A stretch of DNA of 62,799 nt from Lachnospiraceae bacterium (GCA_024403335.1 JAKSSA010000007.1:1-62799), one strand, 5' to 3'. Positions 46,747 to 55,941 are shown, counted from the first letter of the stretch. Made by a program: numbers and translations. The notes: generated by a model from the sequence alone, not told the origin.

Positions 46747-49700
46747 ATGAAGGTAATGAAAAAAATCTGCGCAGTTGTATTAACAATTGCCATGGCTTTA
46801 GGATTTACTGCCAGCATTAATTCAGGTCTTGCTTCCGCCGACAAGATCGAAACTAGTGCTTTTATCTGCTATGCTGATAATGATTTTTCACCAGCATACT
46901 CTTACTGGGGTGATGCAGTAGCAGGCATTAAGGCAACTAAGGCTAAAATCACAGGTGAGGGCTCTTATAAAGTAGCTCTTGACTTTACTGAAACAGCAGC
47001 CGGCGCAGCAAATGGTATCAGATTTGCTGACATCAAGATTGAGAATGGCTTCAATCTTTTCCCCGGTTGGTACATCGACGTTACAGAAATTCTTGTAAAC
47101 GGTAAGAAAATCGATTTCAAGAGAGGTTTTACCTCAAGTGATGATGAAGTTGAACTTCGTATGAACCTTTACAATACATGGGTTGAAGAAGGCACAACAC
47201 CCGGAAACGGATACAGCATCACAGGTAACGACAAGGATTGTACAACTGTTATGGTTGATCCTGCAGCATTCGAAAGCGTTAAGACTTTGGTAGTTAAGTT
47301 CGATTTCACAAAGAACCCTAAACTTAAGTCATACATCGCATTGATGGATGGTAGCTGGAATTCATACCAGGTTGACGGTGCAGAAGCACCTGAAGGCGTT
47401 AAGGTTGAAAACGCAGTAGTAACAGGTGAAGGTACTTATACTTCAAGTATCGACTTCACAGGTACAGAAAAGGGATTCGTAGAAGGTCTTAATTTCGCAG
47501 CTTTGTTGATTGACAATGCTGATAAGTCTTTCAAGGACTATTTCATCAAGATTAACTCAATTAAGGTTAATGGTAAGGAAATCGAATTCTCAGGCGGATA
47601 CACAACTGATGAAAATGGTGCAACAAGAATTAACCTTTATAATGAATGGGTATCAGGTATGCCTGATGAAGCACGTTCAATTGATGGTACAACAGCTGAC
47701 AAGTCTGCAATCATCGTAAGCAAGGATGCATTCGCTATGGTTGAAACTTTGGAAATCGAATATGAATTCACAAAGGTTCCCGAACTTACAGCATACATTC
47801 GTTGGGCAAGTGCTGATTGGAAAGCTACCTGTATGGACGGTGTAGACAATGACGGCATTGTTGTTACAAATGCACTTGTAAAAGGACCTGGCAAGTACAC
47901 AGTAGCTATGGACTTTACTGGTTCAGATGCAGGTGTTGCAGGCAGCGTAGCATTTGCTGATTTTGAAATTTCAAATCTTCCTAATTGCTATCCTGGCGCA
48001 TACATGAGAATTGATGCTATTAAGGTTAATGGTAAGGCAATTGAATTCACACCTGGTTATACAAGTGACGAGGAAGGTAATTCAAGAGTTAACCTTTACA
48101 ATGAATGGGCAGGAGATAACTATCTTGAAGGTGCTCGTTCAATGGATGGAGTTCCTTCAAAGACTTCACCTTTCGTATTCTCAAAGGATCTTTATAATGA
48201 TATGAAGACCTTACAGATTGATTTTACTTTATCAGAAACACCTGAACTTAAGGCTTACATCGCATATGCCGATGGCGCTTGGAGTGATGTTCAGTATTGG
48301 GGCACAGACGCTGAAGGCGTTAAGGCTAACAATGCTAAGGTTACAGGCGAAGGTAACTACTCTGTAAGTGTTGACTTTACAAAGACAAAGACAGGTATCG
48401 GCAGAACAACAGCTTTCTCAGCACTTATTATTGAAGGCGCTGAAAAGGTATTCCCTGGATACTTTATCAAGATTAACTCTATTTCAATTAATGGTAAGGC
48501 TATTGATTGGAAGAACAATGGTATTACAAATGATGAAGACGGAAACACCAGAATGAATCTTTATAATTCATGGGTTTCAGAAATTACAGATACTTGCAGA
48601 TCATTCGATGGTGAATTGAAGAACAAGGTATTTACTCCTGTTTCATTGGATGATTTAAGTGATGTTAAGACAATTGCTATTAACTTTAAGTTCATCGCTC
48701 CCGGTGAATATGCAAGCCTTGAATTCGCTACAGAAGACTGGGCATTGTCATACTTCATTGAAAGTGGCGAAGTTCCTGCTGGTGTAAAGGTAGACAAGGC
48801 ATTAGTTAAGGGTGCTGGAAACTATACTACAAAGCTTACATTTGATACTCCTGTATCAGGTTTAGCTTACATCGCATTACTCCTTGAAAATGGTGAAACA
48901 TCATTTGCCGGAGACGTTATCTCCATTGATTACATAAAGGTAAACGGCGAGAAGAAAGAATTTACAAATGGTTGTACAACTACTGATAATAAGATCGATA
49001 CAAAGTACAACATTTACAACAGCTGGGTTGATGGTATTCCTAACGGCGCAAGATACGAGAAGTCAACCGGTGTAAGTAAGGATATGCTTACAGGCGGTTC
49101 AACAATGATTGTTGATCTTACAAGTGCTGGTTTGAACGGAACAACAATTTCAGAAATCGAAGTTGGTTTCACAATGCATTCATGTACATATCAGGCAACT
49201 GTTAAGGAACCTTACAAGGTACCTGCTGAAGGTTGGAGAGCATTCTTGATGTTCAAGGCAACTGATGAAAACGGCGATGATACATGGTGCACAACAGCTC
49301 AAGATAAGGTAGAATCAGCTGCATCCGGTGATGTTTATATCAAGGGTGATGGTACTTACACAGTATCAATTACCAAGGATATGCTTGAAGGTCTCGGATT
49401 ATCAGTAAATCCTGTAAAGAATGTTCAGGTTGTATTGGTAGATATCGTTGACTTTGGTAAAGCTTTGGAAGCAACAGAAGTTGGTTATGATAACAGACCT
49501 AATGCAGAAAGACCTCTTACTCTTAGTGTAAAGGTTGATTCATTAAAGGTTGATGGTAAAGAAATCAGTGTTTCAAACAGCAGTGTAGTTTTTGCTGATA
49601 CAGAAGGTAAGGGAAGATTACGTATCGAGCTTTACAATGAATGGGGCCCTACAGTTGACGCTCCTGCAATGGCATTTGAACAAGTTACTCCTGAACAGGA

Positions 49701-50001
49701 AATCTCAATCACTTTCACAATTTCAGGATCAACATATGGCGCTTCCGTAAATCCTAATCCTACAGAAGCACCTAAGCCTACTGAGGCTCCTAAGCCTACT
49801 GAAGCTCCTCAGCCTACAGCTGTTCCTACAGTAGCTCCTACTCCTACTACAGCTCCTACAGTTGCTCCTACACAGGCTCCTGAAGAACCTGCAAGCAAGT
49901 CATTCCCTTGGGGTCTTGTAGTTGGTATTGTTGCAGGTGTTGCAGCAATCGGCGTTGGTACAGTTCTTGTTCTTAAGAAGAAGAAAGGTGCTGAAAATTA
50001 A
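46747..50001 (+). CDS. Large surface protein with six repeated modules
   Basis: A 1084-aa secreted protein. A signal peptide (about 1-30) leads into six divergent modules of about 150-165 residues. Each starts near an AYIxxADGxW motif, then GVKxxNAKVTGEGxY, FPGYxIxINxIKVNGKxI and RxNLYNEWV; modules 5 and 6 are the most divergent. A Pro/Thr linker (PTEAPKPTEAPKPTEAP) and a C-terminal membrane helix with KKKK tail follow, so it is anchored in the cell membrane through the wall, without LPXTG. No catalytic motif is visible. Beta-rich modules of this kind suggest ligand or polysaccharide binding, which is inference. SD AAAGGGG. It has its own promoter and terminator. Confidence 0.85.
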   Translation: MKVMKKICAVVLTIAMALGFTASINSGLASADKIETSAFICYADNDFSPAYSYWGDAVAGIKATKAKITGEGSYKVALDFTETAAGAANGIRFADIKIENGFNLFPGWYIDVTEILVNGKKIDFKRGFTSSDDEVELRMNLYNTWVEEGTTPGNGYSITGNDKDCTTVMVDPAAFESVKTLVVKFDFTKNPKLKSYIALMDGSWNSYQVDGAEAPEGVKVENAVVTGEGTYTSSIDFTGTEKGFVEGLNFAALLIDNADKSFKDYFIKINSIKVNGKEIEFSGGYTTDENGATRINLYNEWVSGMPDEARSIDGTTADKSAIIVSKDAFAMVETLEIEYEFTKVPELTAYIRWASADWKATCMDGVDNDGIVVTNALVKGPGKYTVAMDFTGSDAGVAGSVAFADFEISNLPNCYPGAYMRIDAIKVNGKAIEFTPGYTSDEEGNSRVNLYNEWAGDNYLEGARSMDGVPSKTSPFVFSKDLYNDMKTLQIDFTLSETPELKAYIAYADGAWSDVQYWGTDAEGVKANNAKVTGEGNYSVSVDFTKTKTGIGRTTAFSALIIEGAEKVFPGYFIKINSISINGKAIDWKNNGITNDEDGNTRMNLYNSWVSEITDTCRSFDGELKNKVFTPVSLDDLSDVKTIAINFKFIAPGEYASLEFATEDWALSYFIESGEVPAGVKVDKALVKGAGNYTTKLTFDTPVSGLAYIALLLENGETSFAGDVISIDYIKVNGEKKEFTNGCTTTDNKIDTKYNIYNSWVDGIPNGARYEKSTGVSKDMLTGGSTMIVDLTSAGLNGTTISEIEVGFTMHSCTYQATVKEPYKVPAEGWRAFLMFKATDENGDDTWCTTAQDKVESAASGDVYIKGDGTYTVSITKDMLEGLGLSVNPVKNVQVVLVDIVDFGKALEATEVGYDNRPNAERPLTLSVKVDSLKVDGKEISVSNSSVVFADTEGKGRLRIELYNEWGPTVDAPAMAFEQVTPEQEISITFTISGSTYGASVNPNPTEAPKPTEAPKPTEAPQPTAVPTVAPTPTTAPTVAPTQAPEEPASKSFPWGLVVGIVAGVAAIGVGTVLVLKKKKGAEN

Positions 50002-50040
50002 TTGATAGTTTCTATATAGTTACTATACTCCTTTTCAAGG

Positions 50041-50070
50041 AAAGGGCCGGGTCAACCGGCTCTTTCTTTT
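50041..50070 (+). terminator. Terminator after the surface-protein gene
   Basis: Stem AAAGGGCCGG - GTCAA - CCGGCTCTTT followed by CTTTT. Confidence 0.85.
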
Positions 50071-50072
50071 GC

Positions 50073-50101
50073 TTGAAAATAGGCTGTTTTTGGGTTATTA
50101 T
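50073..50101 (+). promoter_or_regulatory. Promoter giving a probable leaderless C39-peptidase mRNA
   Basis: TTGAAA (50073-50078), 17-base spacer, TATTAT (50096-50101). The ATG begins at 50108, six bases after the -10, the same geometry as at 26268. No SD. Confidence 0.65.
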
Positions 50102-50107
50102 AATCAA

Positions 50108-51259
50108 ATGATGAAGAGTAATAATAAGCTTATAACTTTATTGGTTTTAATCTGTATATCAGCGATTTTATTGCTGATATTAATTATTGTGACTCCAAAA
50201 GAAAATTTCGATCCTGATAAAGCATATCCTACTTTAGGTATTACATATATTCCTGACAATTTAGAGTCTGAAGTTGATTACGAGAATGAAACAAACCCAA
50301 ATAAAGGAGATAATGAGATAGGAAGTGATACAGCTTCCGGTAACCATAATAATAGCACTGGAACTGACCAAAATTTTAATGATAATGAGATAGGAAGCGA
50401 TACAGCTTCCGATAACAATTATTGTTTGAATGAAGATAATTATAAAGATAATTATGAAGATGATTATGAAGATGATTATGAAGATGATTATCAAGATGAT
50501 TATGAAGATAATTATAATAGTGACGGCTATGTAGAAAATATACGCCCGAATGAAGATGCAGGCGTGGAAACTGTTGCTATGCCTACGATGGCTCCGAATG
50601 TAGTGAGTGAGAACGAAAGTGATGATAAAAGAACTGATACCTTAAAAGAGATTATGAGCAGACAGGAAGTGAATTATCATTTAATAGAAGATTTTCCACA
50701 TTTGCTTCAGAATCCTGAGCTGCCAACAGGATGCGAGATTACTTCATTGACTATGGTGTTGAATTATCTGGGATTTGAAATAGACAAAATGGAAGTGCTT
50801 AAATACCTGCCATGTGGTGCTAATCGTAAAACAAATCCGAACAAGGCATATGTAGGTAACCCTCAAACTGCAAATGGATTTGGATGCAATTCGCCTGTTA
50901 TTGCCAAGGTCGCTTTAGACTTCTTTGAAGATGTGCGAATTGATATGGAGGTTTCGGATCTTGAAAACTGTACAGCAGAGGACTTATTTGATTATCTGCT
51001 TAATGACATACCGGTTATTGTATGGGCTAATATAGGTATGATTGAAAGCACGAAGCTATTAAAATGGACAGCTGATGATGGAGAAAAAATAGAAATACTT
51101 AATCAGGAGCATTGTCTTGTACTTATTGGCTTTGATATAAATAAGAAACAGTTTTTGTTCGCTGATCCTTTAAAAGAAGTTGAAGTTAAGACCTATGAGA
51201 TGGAAAGATTTTTAAGATTATTTGAGGCAAGAGGTTCGCAGGCTATAGTGATAAGATAA
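50108..51259 (+). CDS. C39-like peptidase family membrane protein
   Basis: A 383-aa protein. An N-terminal membrane helix (about 8-30) is followed by a long acidic low-complexity region (about 45-150) with a duplicated NEIGSDTAS block and (DDYE)n. The C-terminal domain (about 190-383) resembles the C39_2 papain-like fold: Cys 209 in LPTGCEITSLTMVLNYLG, His 335 in QEHCLVLIGFD and FADPL. Probably extracellular and membrane-tethered; substrate unknown. ATG 50108 is chosen; a TTG at 50069 lies within the terminator. The last codons form the first copy of a 26-bp tandem repeat. Confidence 0.85.
   Translation: MMKSNNKLITLLVLICISAILLLILIIVTPKENFDPDKAYPTLGITYIPDNLESEVDYENETNPNKGDNEIGSDTASGNHNNSTGTDQNFNDNEIGSDTASDNNYCLNEDNYKDNYEDDYEDDYEDDYQDDYEDNYNSDGYVENIRPNEDAGVETVAMPTMAPNVVSENESDDKRTDTLKEIMSRQEVNYHLIEDFPHLLQNPELPTGCEITSLTMVLNYLGFEIDKMEVLKYLPCGANRKTNPNKAYVGNPQTANGFGCNSPVIAKVALDFFEDVRIDMEVSDLENCTAEDLFDYLLNDIPVIVWANIGMIESTKLLKWTADDGEKIEILNQEHCLVLIGFDINKKQFLFADPLKEVEVKTYEMERFLRLFEARGSQAIVIR
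50434..50516 (+). repeat. 12-bp in-frame repeat coding (DDYE)n
   Basis: Tandem copies of GAAGATGATTAT with minor variants, giving an Asp/Glu/Tyr run outside the membrane helix. Confidence 0.85.
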
Positions 51260-51364
51260 ATTCGCAGATTATAGTGATAAGATAAATTCGCAGGCAATAG
51301 TGATAAGATAAATTCGCAGGCTATAGTGATAAGACAAATTCACAGGCTATAGTGATAAGATAAA
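51235..51364 (+). repeat. 26-bp tandem repeat, 5 copies, seeded by the gene's 3' end
   Basis: Units start at 51235, 51261, 51287, 51313 and 51339 (period exactly 26). The first copy is the last codons and stop of the C39-peptidase gene; the other four follow it. Unit is close to TTCGCAGGCTATAGTGATAA plus GATAAA. Confidence 0.95.
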
Positions 51365-51371
51365 TTGAAAC

Positions 51372-51463
51372 ATAAAAGTCCACAAAAAGAGTTAGTAATG
51401 TAATGATATGGCCCCTGACAGGGGCCATATCAAGTAATACAACATCCTTAAGTGGACTTTTAT
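51372..51463. terminator. Nested bidirectional terminator between convergent genes
   Basis: Outer perfect 12-bp inverted repeat ATAAAAGTCCAC / GTGGACTTTTAT encloses an inner perfect 12-bp hairpin GATATGGCCCCT - GAC - AGGGGCCATATC. T-rich outer arms serve both strands. Confidence 0.75.
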
Positions 51464-51506
51464 TATGTATTATTATGTATTATTATGTATTATTATGTTT
51501 ATTATG
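51461..51506 (+). repeat. 10-bp tandem repeat
   Basis: TATTATGTAT three times in a row plus a variant and a partial copy, between the bidirectional terminator and the esterase 3' end. Confidence 0.8.
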
Positions 51507-51545
51507 CTTTATATTGACTTTTTATTAGGATTTAAATGTCACAAA

Positions 51546-53195
51546 TCAGATTTTAATTCTGAAGGGAGCAAGGGGCTGGTTGAATTTATTGAAAAGTTCA
51601 ACTACACCATAATTTGTCCAGGCATATCTTACTTCATCAACATCAAAGGCATTTGAAACTTTAAGAAGAATAGCATTGTTATCAATAACATATTCAACTT
51701 TCTCATAAGCTTCTGAAGCATCGTTTGTAAAGTAGTGAACTTCGAAAACTGCTTTATTGATTTTGTCAATAGGATTTGGATCACCATAAGGAATTGAAGG
51801 CTCAATTTTGAAACCATTTTCCATGTTATTGAAATTGAGTTTTATGGTATTTTCATCAATTATTTCAGAATATTTTATGGTAGGTGCAAAGCATTCTTCA
51901 TCTGAAAGAGTAGTGTCATCATATACCTGCTTTAATGCCTGAAGAAGCAATCTGTGTGCTACTGTATTTTTTTCGGTAGGATGAATGTCGTTATATTTTC
52001 CACAGTCTAAACATACAGCAATTCCGGTATGATTAACGGTATTGAAGGTTTTCATCTGTGCTTCTCTGATTTTGCACCAATGCTTCCAATCTGCGTCCTG
52101 AATATAACGATGCATCGGAAGTTGTGTGAAGATGAAAGGTAATGTGTCATCTTTGAAAAGCTTTCTCCAATCATTTATCATTGCAGTAAACAACTCATGA
52201 TACATGTCAGGTCTGTGGTCATCACTTTCGCCCTGATACCAGATAACACCTTTAACAGTGTAAGGAGCGACTCTTTTAAGCATACTTTCGTAGAGGCCAC
52301 CTGTTCTTATGGGATTGAAAGAGTTTAAAGGACCAGGCCATATGCTGTCTCCGCATTCCTTTAAAGCATCTTCCCAAAGCGCATTGGGATTTTTTGCATA
52401 GAAGGCATCAATTCGTTTCTGCCATTCAGCATTATATGCTAAATATTCATCATATTTTCTTTTTTGTTCTTCTAATGAATCATTTCCGATTTTTTCTTCA
52501 TAATCCTCAACATACTTTTTGAAATCGAGGCTCTTATCCACAGTTTCTCTATTCATCCATGAGGTAGCACTTGTACCACCCCAATTACAGCCAAGTATTC
52601 CGACAGTACAATCAAGCTTTTCTGCAAGCTCTTTTCCGAAGAAATAACCAACAGCAGACCAGGCTTCGGCATTTTCCTGACTGAAGGTTTGCCATCCTGA
52701 CCAGTTTTCAGCTTCAAAGAAATGTTCATCGAAAAATGCATTCTTCTGGGTGTAGTAGAAGCGAACTTTGCTTTCTTTCACGCTTGCAAGCTCCTCTTTA
52801 CCACCAACACAGTTTTGAAGTTCAAATTCCATATTTGATTGGCCACCTGCCAAAAATACTTCACCAAAACATACATCGGTAAGCTCCTGGGTAAATACTT
52901 CATTGCCGGTTTTACAAACTGCTTTTACCGTTGTGTTATCGGTAGCATTTAAGGCAGGAAGTAAAAGAATAAATTCACTTCCTTTGAAAAAACGCTTTCC
53001 ACAAGCAAGTGCTTTGCCTTCTGAATAAATGGTTACACTTATTTCAGAATTTTCAGGACATGTACCAAAGAAGTACAATGGCTTATTTCTTTGAAGTACA
53101 CAGTGATTTGAAAATACTTTTGCTAATGAGAAAACAACAGGTCTGGTTTCCAAAAGATTTTCAGGATAAACAGTCTTTGAATACAAAAGTGACAT
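51546..53195 (-). CDS. Sialate O-acetylesterase-like SGNH esterase
   Basis: A 549-aa esterase of the SASA (sialate O-acetylesterase) type. Catalytic Ser in AGGQSNME (S120), oxyanion segment GCNWGGTSATSWM, IWYQGESD, and the Asp-His pair in DIHPTEKN near 425. Relatives remove acetyl groups from sialic acid or from plant polysaccharides such as xylan. There is no signal peptide, so it should act on imported oligosaccharides in the cytoplasm. SD AAGGAGG. It is a lone minus-strand gene between plus-strand genes. Substrate is not decided by sequence. Confidence 0.9.
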   Translation of the reverse strand: MSLLYSKTVYPENLLETRPVVFSLAKVFSNHCVLQRNKPLYFFGTCPENSEISVTIYSEGKALACGKRFFKGSEFILLLPALNATDNTTVKAVCKTGNEVFTQELTDVCFGEVFLAGGQSNMEFELQNCVGGKEELASVKESKVRFYYTQKNAFFDEHFFEAENWSGWQTFSQENAEAWSAVGYFFGKELAEKLDCTVGILGCNWGGTSATSWMNRETVDKSLDFKKYVEDYEEKIGNDSLEEQKRKYDEYLAYNAEWQKRIDAFYAKNPNALWEDALKECGDSIWPGPLNSFNPIRTGGLYESMLKRVAPYTVKGVIWYQGESDDHRPDMYHELFTAMINDWRKLFKDDTLPFIFTQLPMHRYIQDADWKHWCKIREAQMKTFNTVNHTGIAVCLDCGKYNDIHPTEKNTVAHRLLLQALKQVYDDTTLSDEECFAPTIKYSEIIDENTIKLNFNNMENGFKIEPSIPYGDPNPIDKINKAVFEVHYFTNDASEAYEKVEYVIDNNAILLKVSNAFDVDEVRYAWTNYGVVELFNKFNQPLAPFRIKI

Positions 53196-53403
53196 ATAAT
53201 CCTCCTTGAATTGATTATTTAACTTCTATGAACAGTATAAACATTTGTGAACACAGAAGTCTGTTTAGTACAGCTGTTATAATAGATATTATAATAGAAA
53301 TTACTATAGAATTTATAGTGGTAATTATAGTATAAAAGCAGACTTTTTTTAATGGCTTTTATGATGAATTTTTGATATATTATTTTAAGAAGGGTAAATA
53401 AAA

Positions 53404-54351
53404 ATGACAGTATTAATAGTAAATTCACAACATAATAATGAACAAAGGATGAAAGAACTGGCACTAAAGCTTGATCTTAAGCTTGATTCTAATATTAATA
53501 TCGATAGTCTGGCTGATACTAATTTTAATACGCAATCTGCTAGAATGAATTCTGATATTGATTCTGATATTGATTTTACCGAAGGAAAATTTGAAAATTA
53601 TGTCTATATTTTCAGCAATGATGAAGTTGCAAAAGAACAAGGAAAAACTGATTCTCAACACATAGAAATATTTAAAGCTTTGCACGAAGTTAGAGAAGAA
53701 AAGTGCAATGAAATCCGATATGAAATGCTAAGTGAAGGGCAAGACAGGGGAAAATATGAGGGAGTGAAGTTACCTGTCAGGGTGTTGATTACGGATGAGC
53801 CGGAAAAAATGCATGAAGGTTATGACCTTGTTTTAGGGACTTTGGCTATGAATGATGAAGCAACTTGGGAATATTTAAGGATATTCATACAGCGTGCAGC
53901 CTGTTATGAAGAAATAATGTTAACAGGTGATGGTGGTCTTGAAATATATGATATAAATGTAAGCCGAATGGATGAATATCTTAAATTTTCGGAGGAGTGC
54001 TTGGCAATGGCAGGATTTGAAAACCAAACAGCTAAAACTATGCTGTCTGTCATTAAATCTAAAGACGCCATACGAGAATTAATGGATAATTTAAGGTTTG
54101 AATGTATGGGATTATCGGAAATCAGAACTGATGGCAAAATTGCAGGCTTTATAAATGCGAAACCGTCAGGTGATAAAGCTGTGTTTGGATATTATGTGCA
54201 TCCGGATTTCAGAAACATGGGAATTGCTACCAAGTCTGTTAAAATGATGATGAAATACCTGTCTGAGATATACAGCGTGTCAGAATTTGAGGCAGTACCT
54301 GAGAAAGACAACGAAGCTGCCAAACGGGTTATTTCGAAGGTCGGATTATAG
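53404..54351 (+). CDS. GNAT-family acetyltransferase, apparently short at the C-terminus
   Basis: A 315-aa protein. Residues 20-60 are a low-complexity stretch (LKLDLKLDSNINIDS, DIDSDID) that looks like slippage product. The middle is unfamiliar. The last 90 residues fit GNAT: FINAKPSGDKAVFGYYVHPDFRNMGIATKSVKMMM carries the acetyl-CoA motif (RNMGIA). The protein stops at SKVGL, where GNAT domains usually continue for several strands after the KVGF motif, so the end may be truncated. SD AAGAAGGG. Acceptor unknown. Confidence 0.7.
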   Translation: MTVLIVNSQHNNEQRMKELALKLDLKLDSNINIDSLADTNFNTQSARMNSDIDSDIDFTEGKFENYVYIFSNDEVAKEQGKTDSQHIEIFKALHEVREEKCNEIRYEMLSEGQDRGKYEGVKLPVRVLITDEPEKMHEGYDLVLGTLAMNDEATWEYLRIFIQRAACYEEIMLTGDGGLEIYDINVSRMDEYLKFSEECLAMAGFENQTAKTMLSVIKSKDAIRELMDNLRFECMGLSEIRTDGKIAGFINAKPSGDKAVFGYYVHPDFRNMGIATKSVKMMMKYLSEIYSVSEFEAVPEKDNEAAKRVISKVGL

Positions 54352-54401
54352 AATAATTATTTCTTGTTATCCATGAACAGATATGATAAAATAACTTATT
54401 A

Positions 54402-54572
54402 CCTATATATTGAGAAAAATTATATATTGAGAAGAATTATATACTGAGAAAAATTATATATCGAGAAGAATTATATACTGAGAAGGATTATATATCGAGA
54501 AGAATTATATATTGAGTTGAATTATATATTGAGAGAATTATATATTGAGTTGAATTATATATTGAGATGAAT
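54402..54572 (+). repeat. 17-bp tandem repeat, about 10 copies, reaching the rlmD start
   Basis: Unit AATTATATATTGAGAAG with few changes and one 16-base copy. The last unit's GAGATGA lies where the rlmD SD would be. Confidence 0.9.
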
Positions 54573-54577
54573 TAGTT

Positions 54578-55939
54578 ATGAATTATAAAAAAAGTCAAGT
54601 TGCAACCGGTGTGGTTATCGGTTTGGATTTTCCTAATAAAGGCATAATAAAGGTTGATGATGGCGAAACGGCATATGTTAAAGGTGTTTTGCCCGGTCAG
54701 AAAATAGAATTTTATGTAACACATGTGAGAAAGAATCATTATGAGGGACTTTTGAAAGAGGTTATTGAAAAATCGCCTGATGAGATTGAGTCCTTATGTG
54801 CTCACTATGAGGTATGTGGCGGCTGCAGTTACCGTACATATCCTTACGAATTACAGTGCAAAATTAAAGAGGAACAGGTTAAGAAGGTTTTGTCTTCTGC
54901 TACGGAGGATATTAACTTTACTGAATTTATCTGTTCTCCGATGATAGAAGAGTACAGAAACAAAATGGAACTGACCTTCGGAGACGAGGTAAAGGGTGGA
55001 GAACTTACTCTTGGAATGCACAAGAAGGGAAGCTTTTTTGATATTGCTACCACAAATCGTTGCAAAATATGCGATCCTGATTTCGGAAAAGTAGTTGATG
55101 CGACTCTTGATTTTTGCCGTAAGGAAGGCTTGCCTTTTTATCATAAAATTACCCATAACGGTATATTAAGGCATCTTCAGATAAGAAGAGGCACCAAGTC
55201 AAAAGAAATTCTTGTAAATATCGTAACTTCATCACAGACAGGCTTTGATGAATCGGCATATGTTAATTCTTTGTTGTCGGTTCAACTTGAAGGAACAATT
55301 GTCGGTATTACTCATACAATCAATGATTCAATGGGTGATGCGATTAAAGTGGATGAGTTCAGAACTCTTTTCGGACAAGATTATTTTTATGAGGAATTGC
55401 TTGGTTTGAAGTTTAAAATTACTCCTTTTTCTTTCTTCCAGACCAACACTTTGGGAGCAGAGAAGCTGTATCAGGCTATTTATGATATGACTCCTGATAT
55501 TGAAAATAAGGTAGTATTTGATTTGTACTCAGGCACAGGAACCATCGCGCAGGTAATTGCCAAGAGATGTGCAAAAGCGGTAGGTGTTGAGATAGTTGAA
55601 GAAGCTGTTGAAGCTGCAAAAGTTAATGCAAAGGAAAATGGTTTGGACAACTGCATATTCCTTGCAGGTGATGTATTTAAGGTTTTGAATGAACTTGAAG
55701 AAAGACCTGATTTTATCATTCTTGATCCGCCCAGAGAGGGAATTCAGCCTAAGGCTTTGAAGAAGCTGCTTTCATATGAAGTAGATTCTATGATTTATGT
55801 TTCTTGCAAGGTTACTTCACTTGCACGCGATTTAGAAGATATTTTGGCAGCAGGCTACAGAATTGTGGAAACAAAAGCTGTTGATATGTTCCCATATACC
55901 AATGGAATTGAAACAGTTTGCTATTTGAAGAAAATTTGA
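54578..55939 (+). CDS. rlmD: 23S rRNA (uracil-5-)-methyltransferase, RlmD/RlmCD type
   Basis: A 453-aa SAM-dependent RNA m5U methyltransferase. N-terminal TRAM domain (about 5-60). The Fe-S cysteines lie in CAHYEVCGGC (about 73-82) and a later CKICDPD. The SAM-binding segment FDLYSGTGTIAQVIA is near 312, ILDPPREG near 386, and the nucleophilic Cys in YVSCKVTSLARDL near 408. The exact target uridine is uncertain (RlmD, RlmCD or TrmA-like), but rRNA is most likely. SD is weak and supplied by the adjacent repeat array. gpsA follows after two bases. Confidence 0.92.
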   Translation: MNYKKSQVATGVVIGLDFPNKGIIKVDDGETAYVKGVLPGQKIEFYVTHVRKNHYEGLLKEVIEKSPDEIESLCAHYEVCGGCSYRTYPYELQCKIKEEQVKKVLSSATEDINFTEFICSPMIEEYRNKMELTFGDEVKGGELTLGMHKKGSFFDIATTNRCKICDPDFGKVVDATLDFCRKEGLPFYHKITHNGILRHLQIRRGTKSKEILVNIVTSSQTGFDESAYVNSLLSVQLEGTIVGITHTINDSMGDAIKVDEFRTLFGQDYFYEELLGLKFKITPFSFFQTNTLGAEKLYQAIYDMTPDIENKVVFDLYSGTGTIAQVIAKRCAKAVGVEIVEEAVEAAKVNAKENGLDNCIFLAGDVFKVLNELEERPDFIILDPPREGIQPKALKKLLSYEVDSMIYVSCKVTSLARDLEDILAAGYRIVETKAVDMFPYTNGIETVCYLKKI

Positions 55940-55941
55940 TT

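Noticed and set aside
50261-50494. Minus-strand Ile-rich frame
   Set aside because: Complement of the (DDYE)n repeat; composition is an artefact of the repeat.
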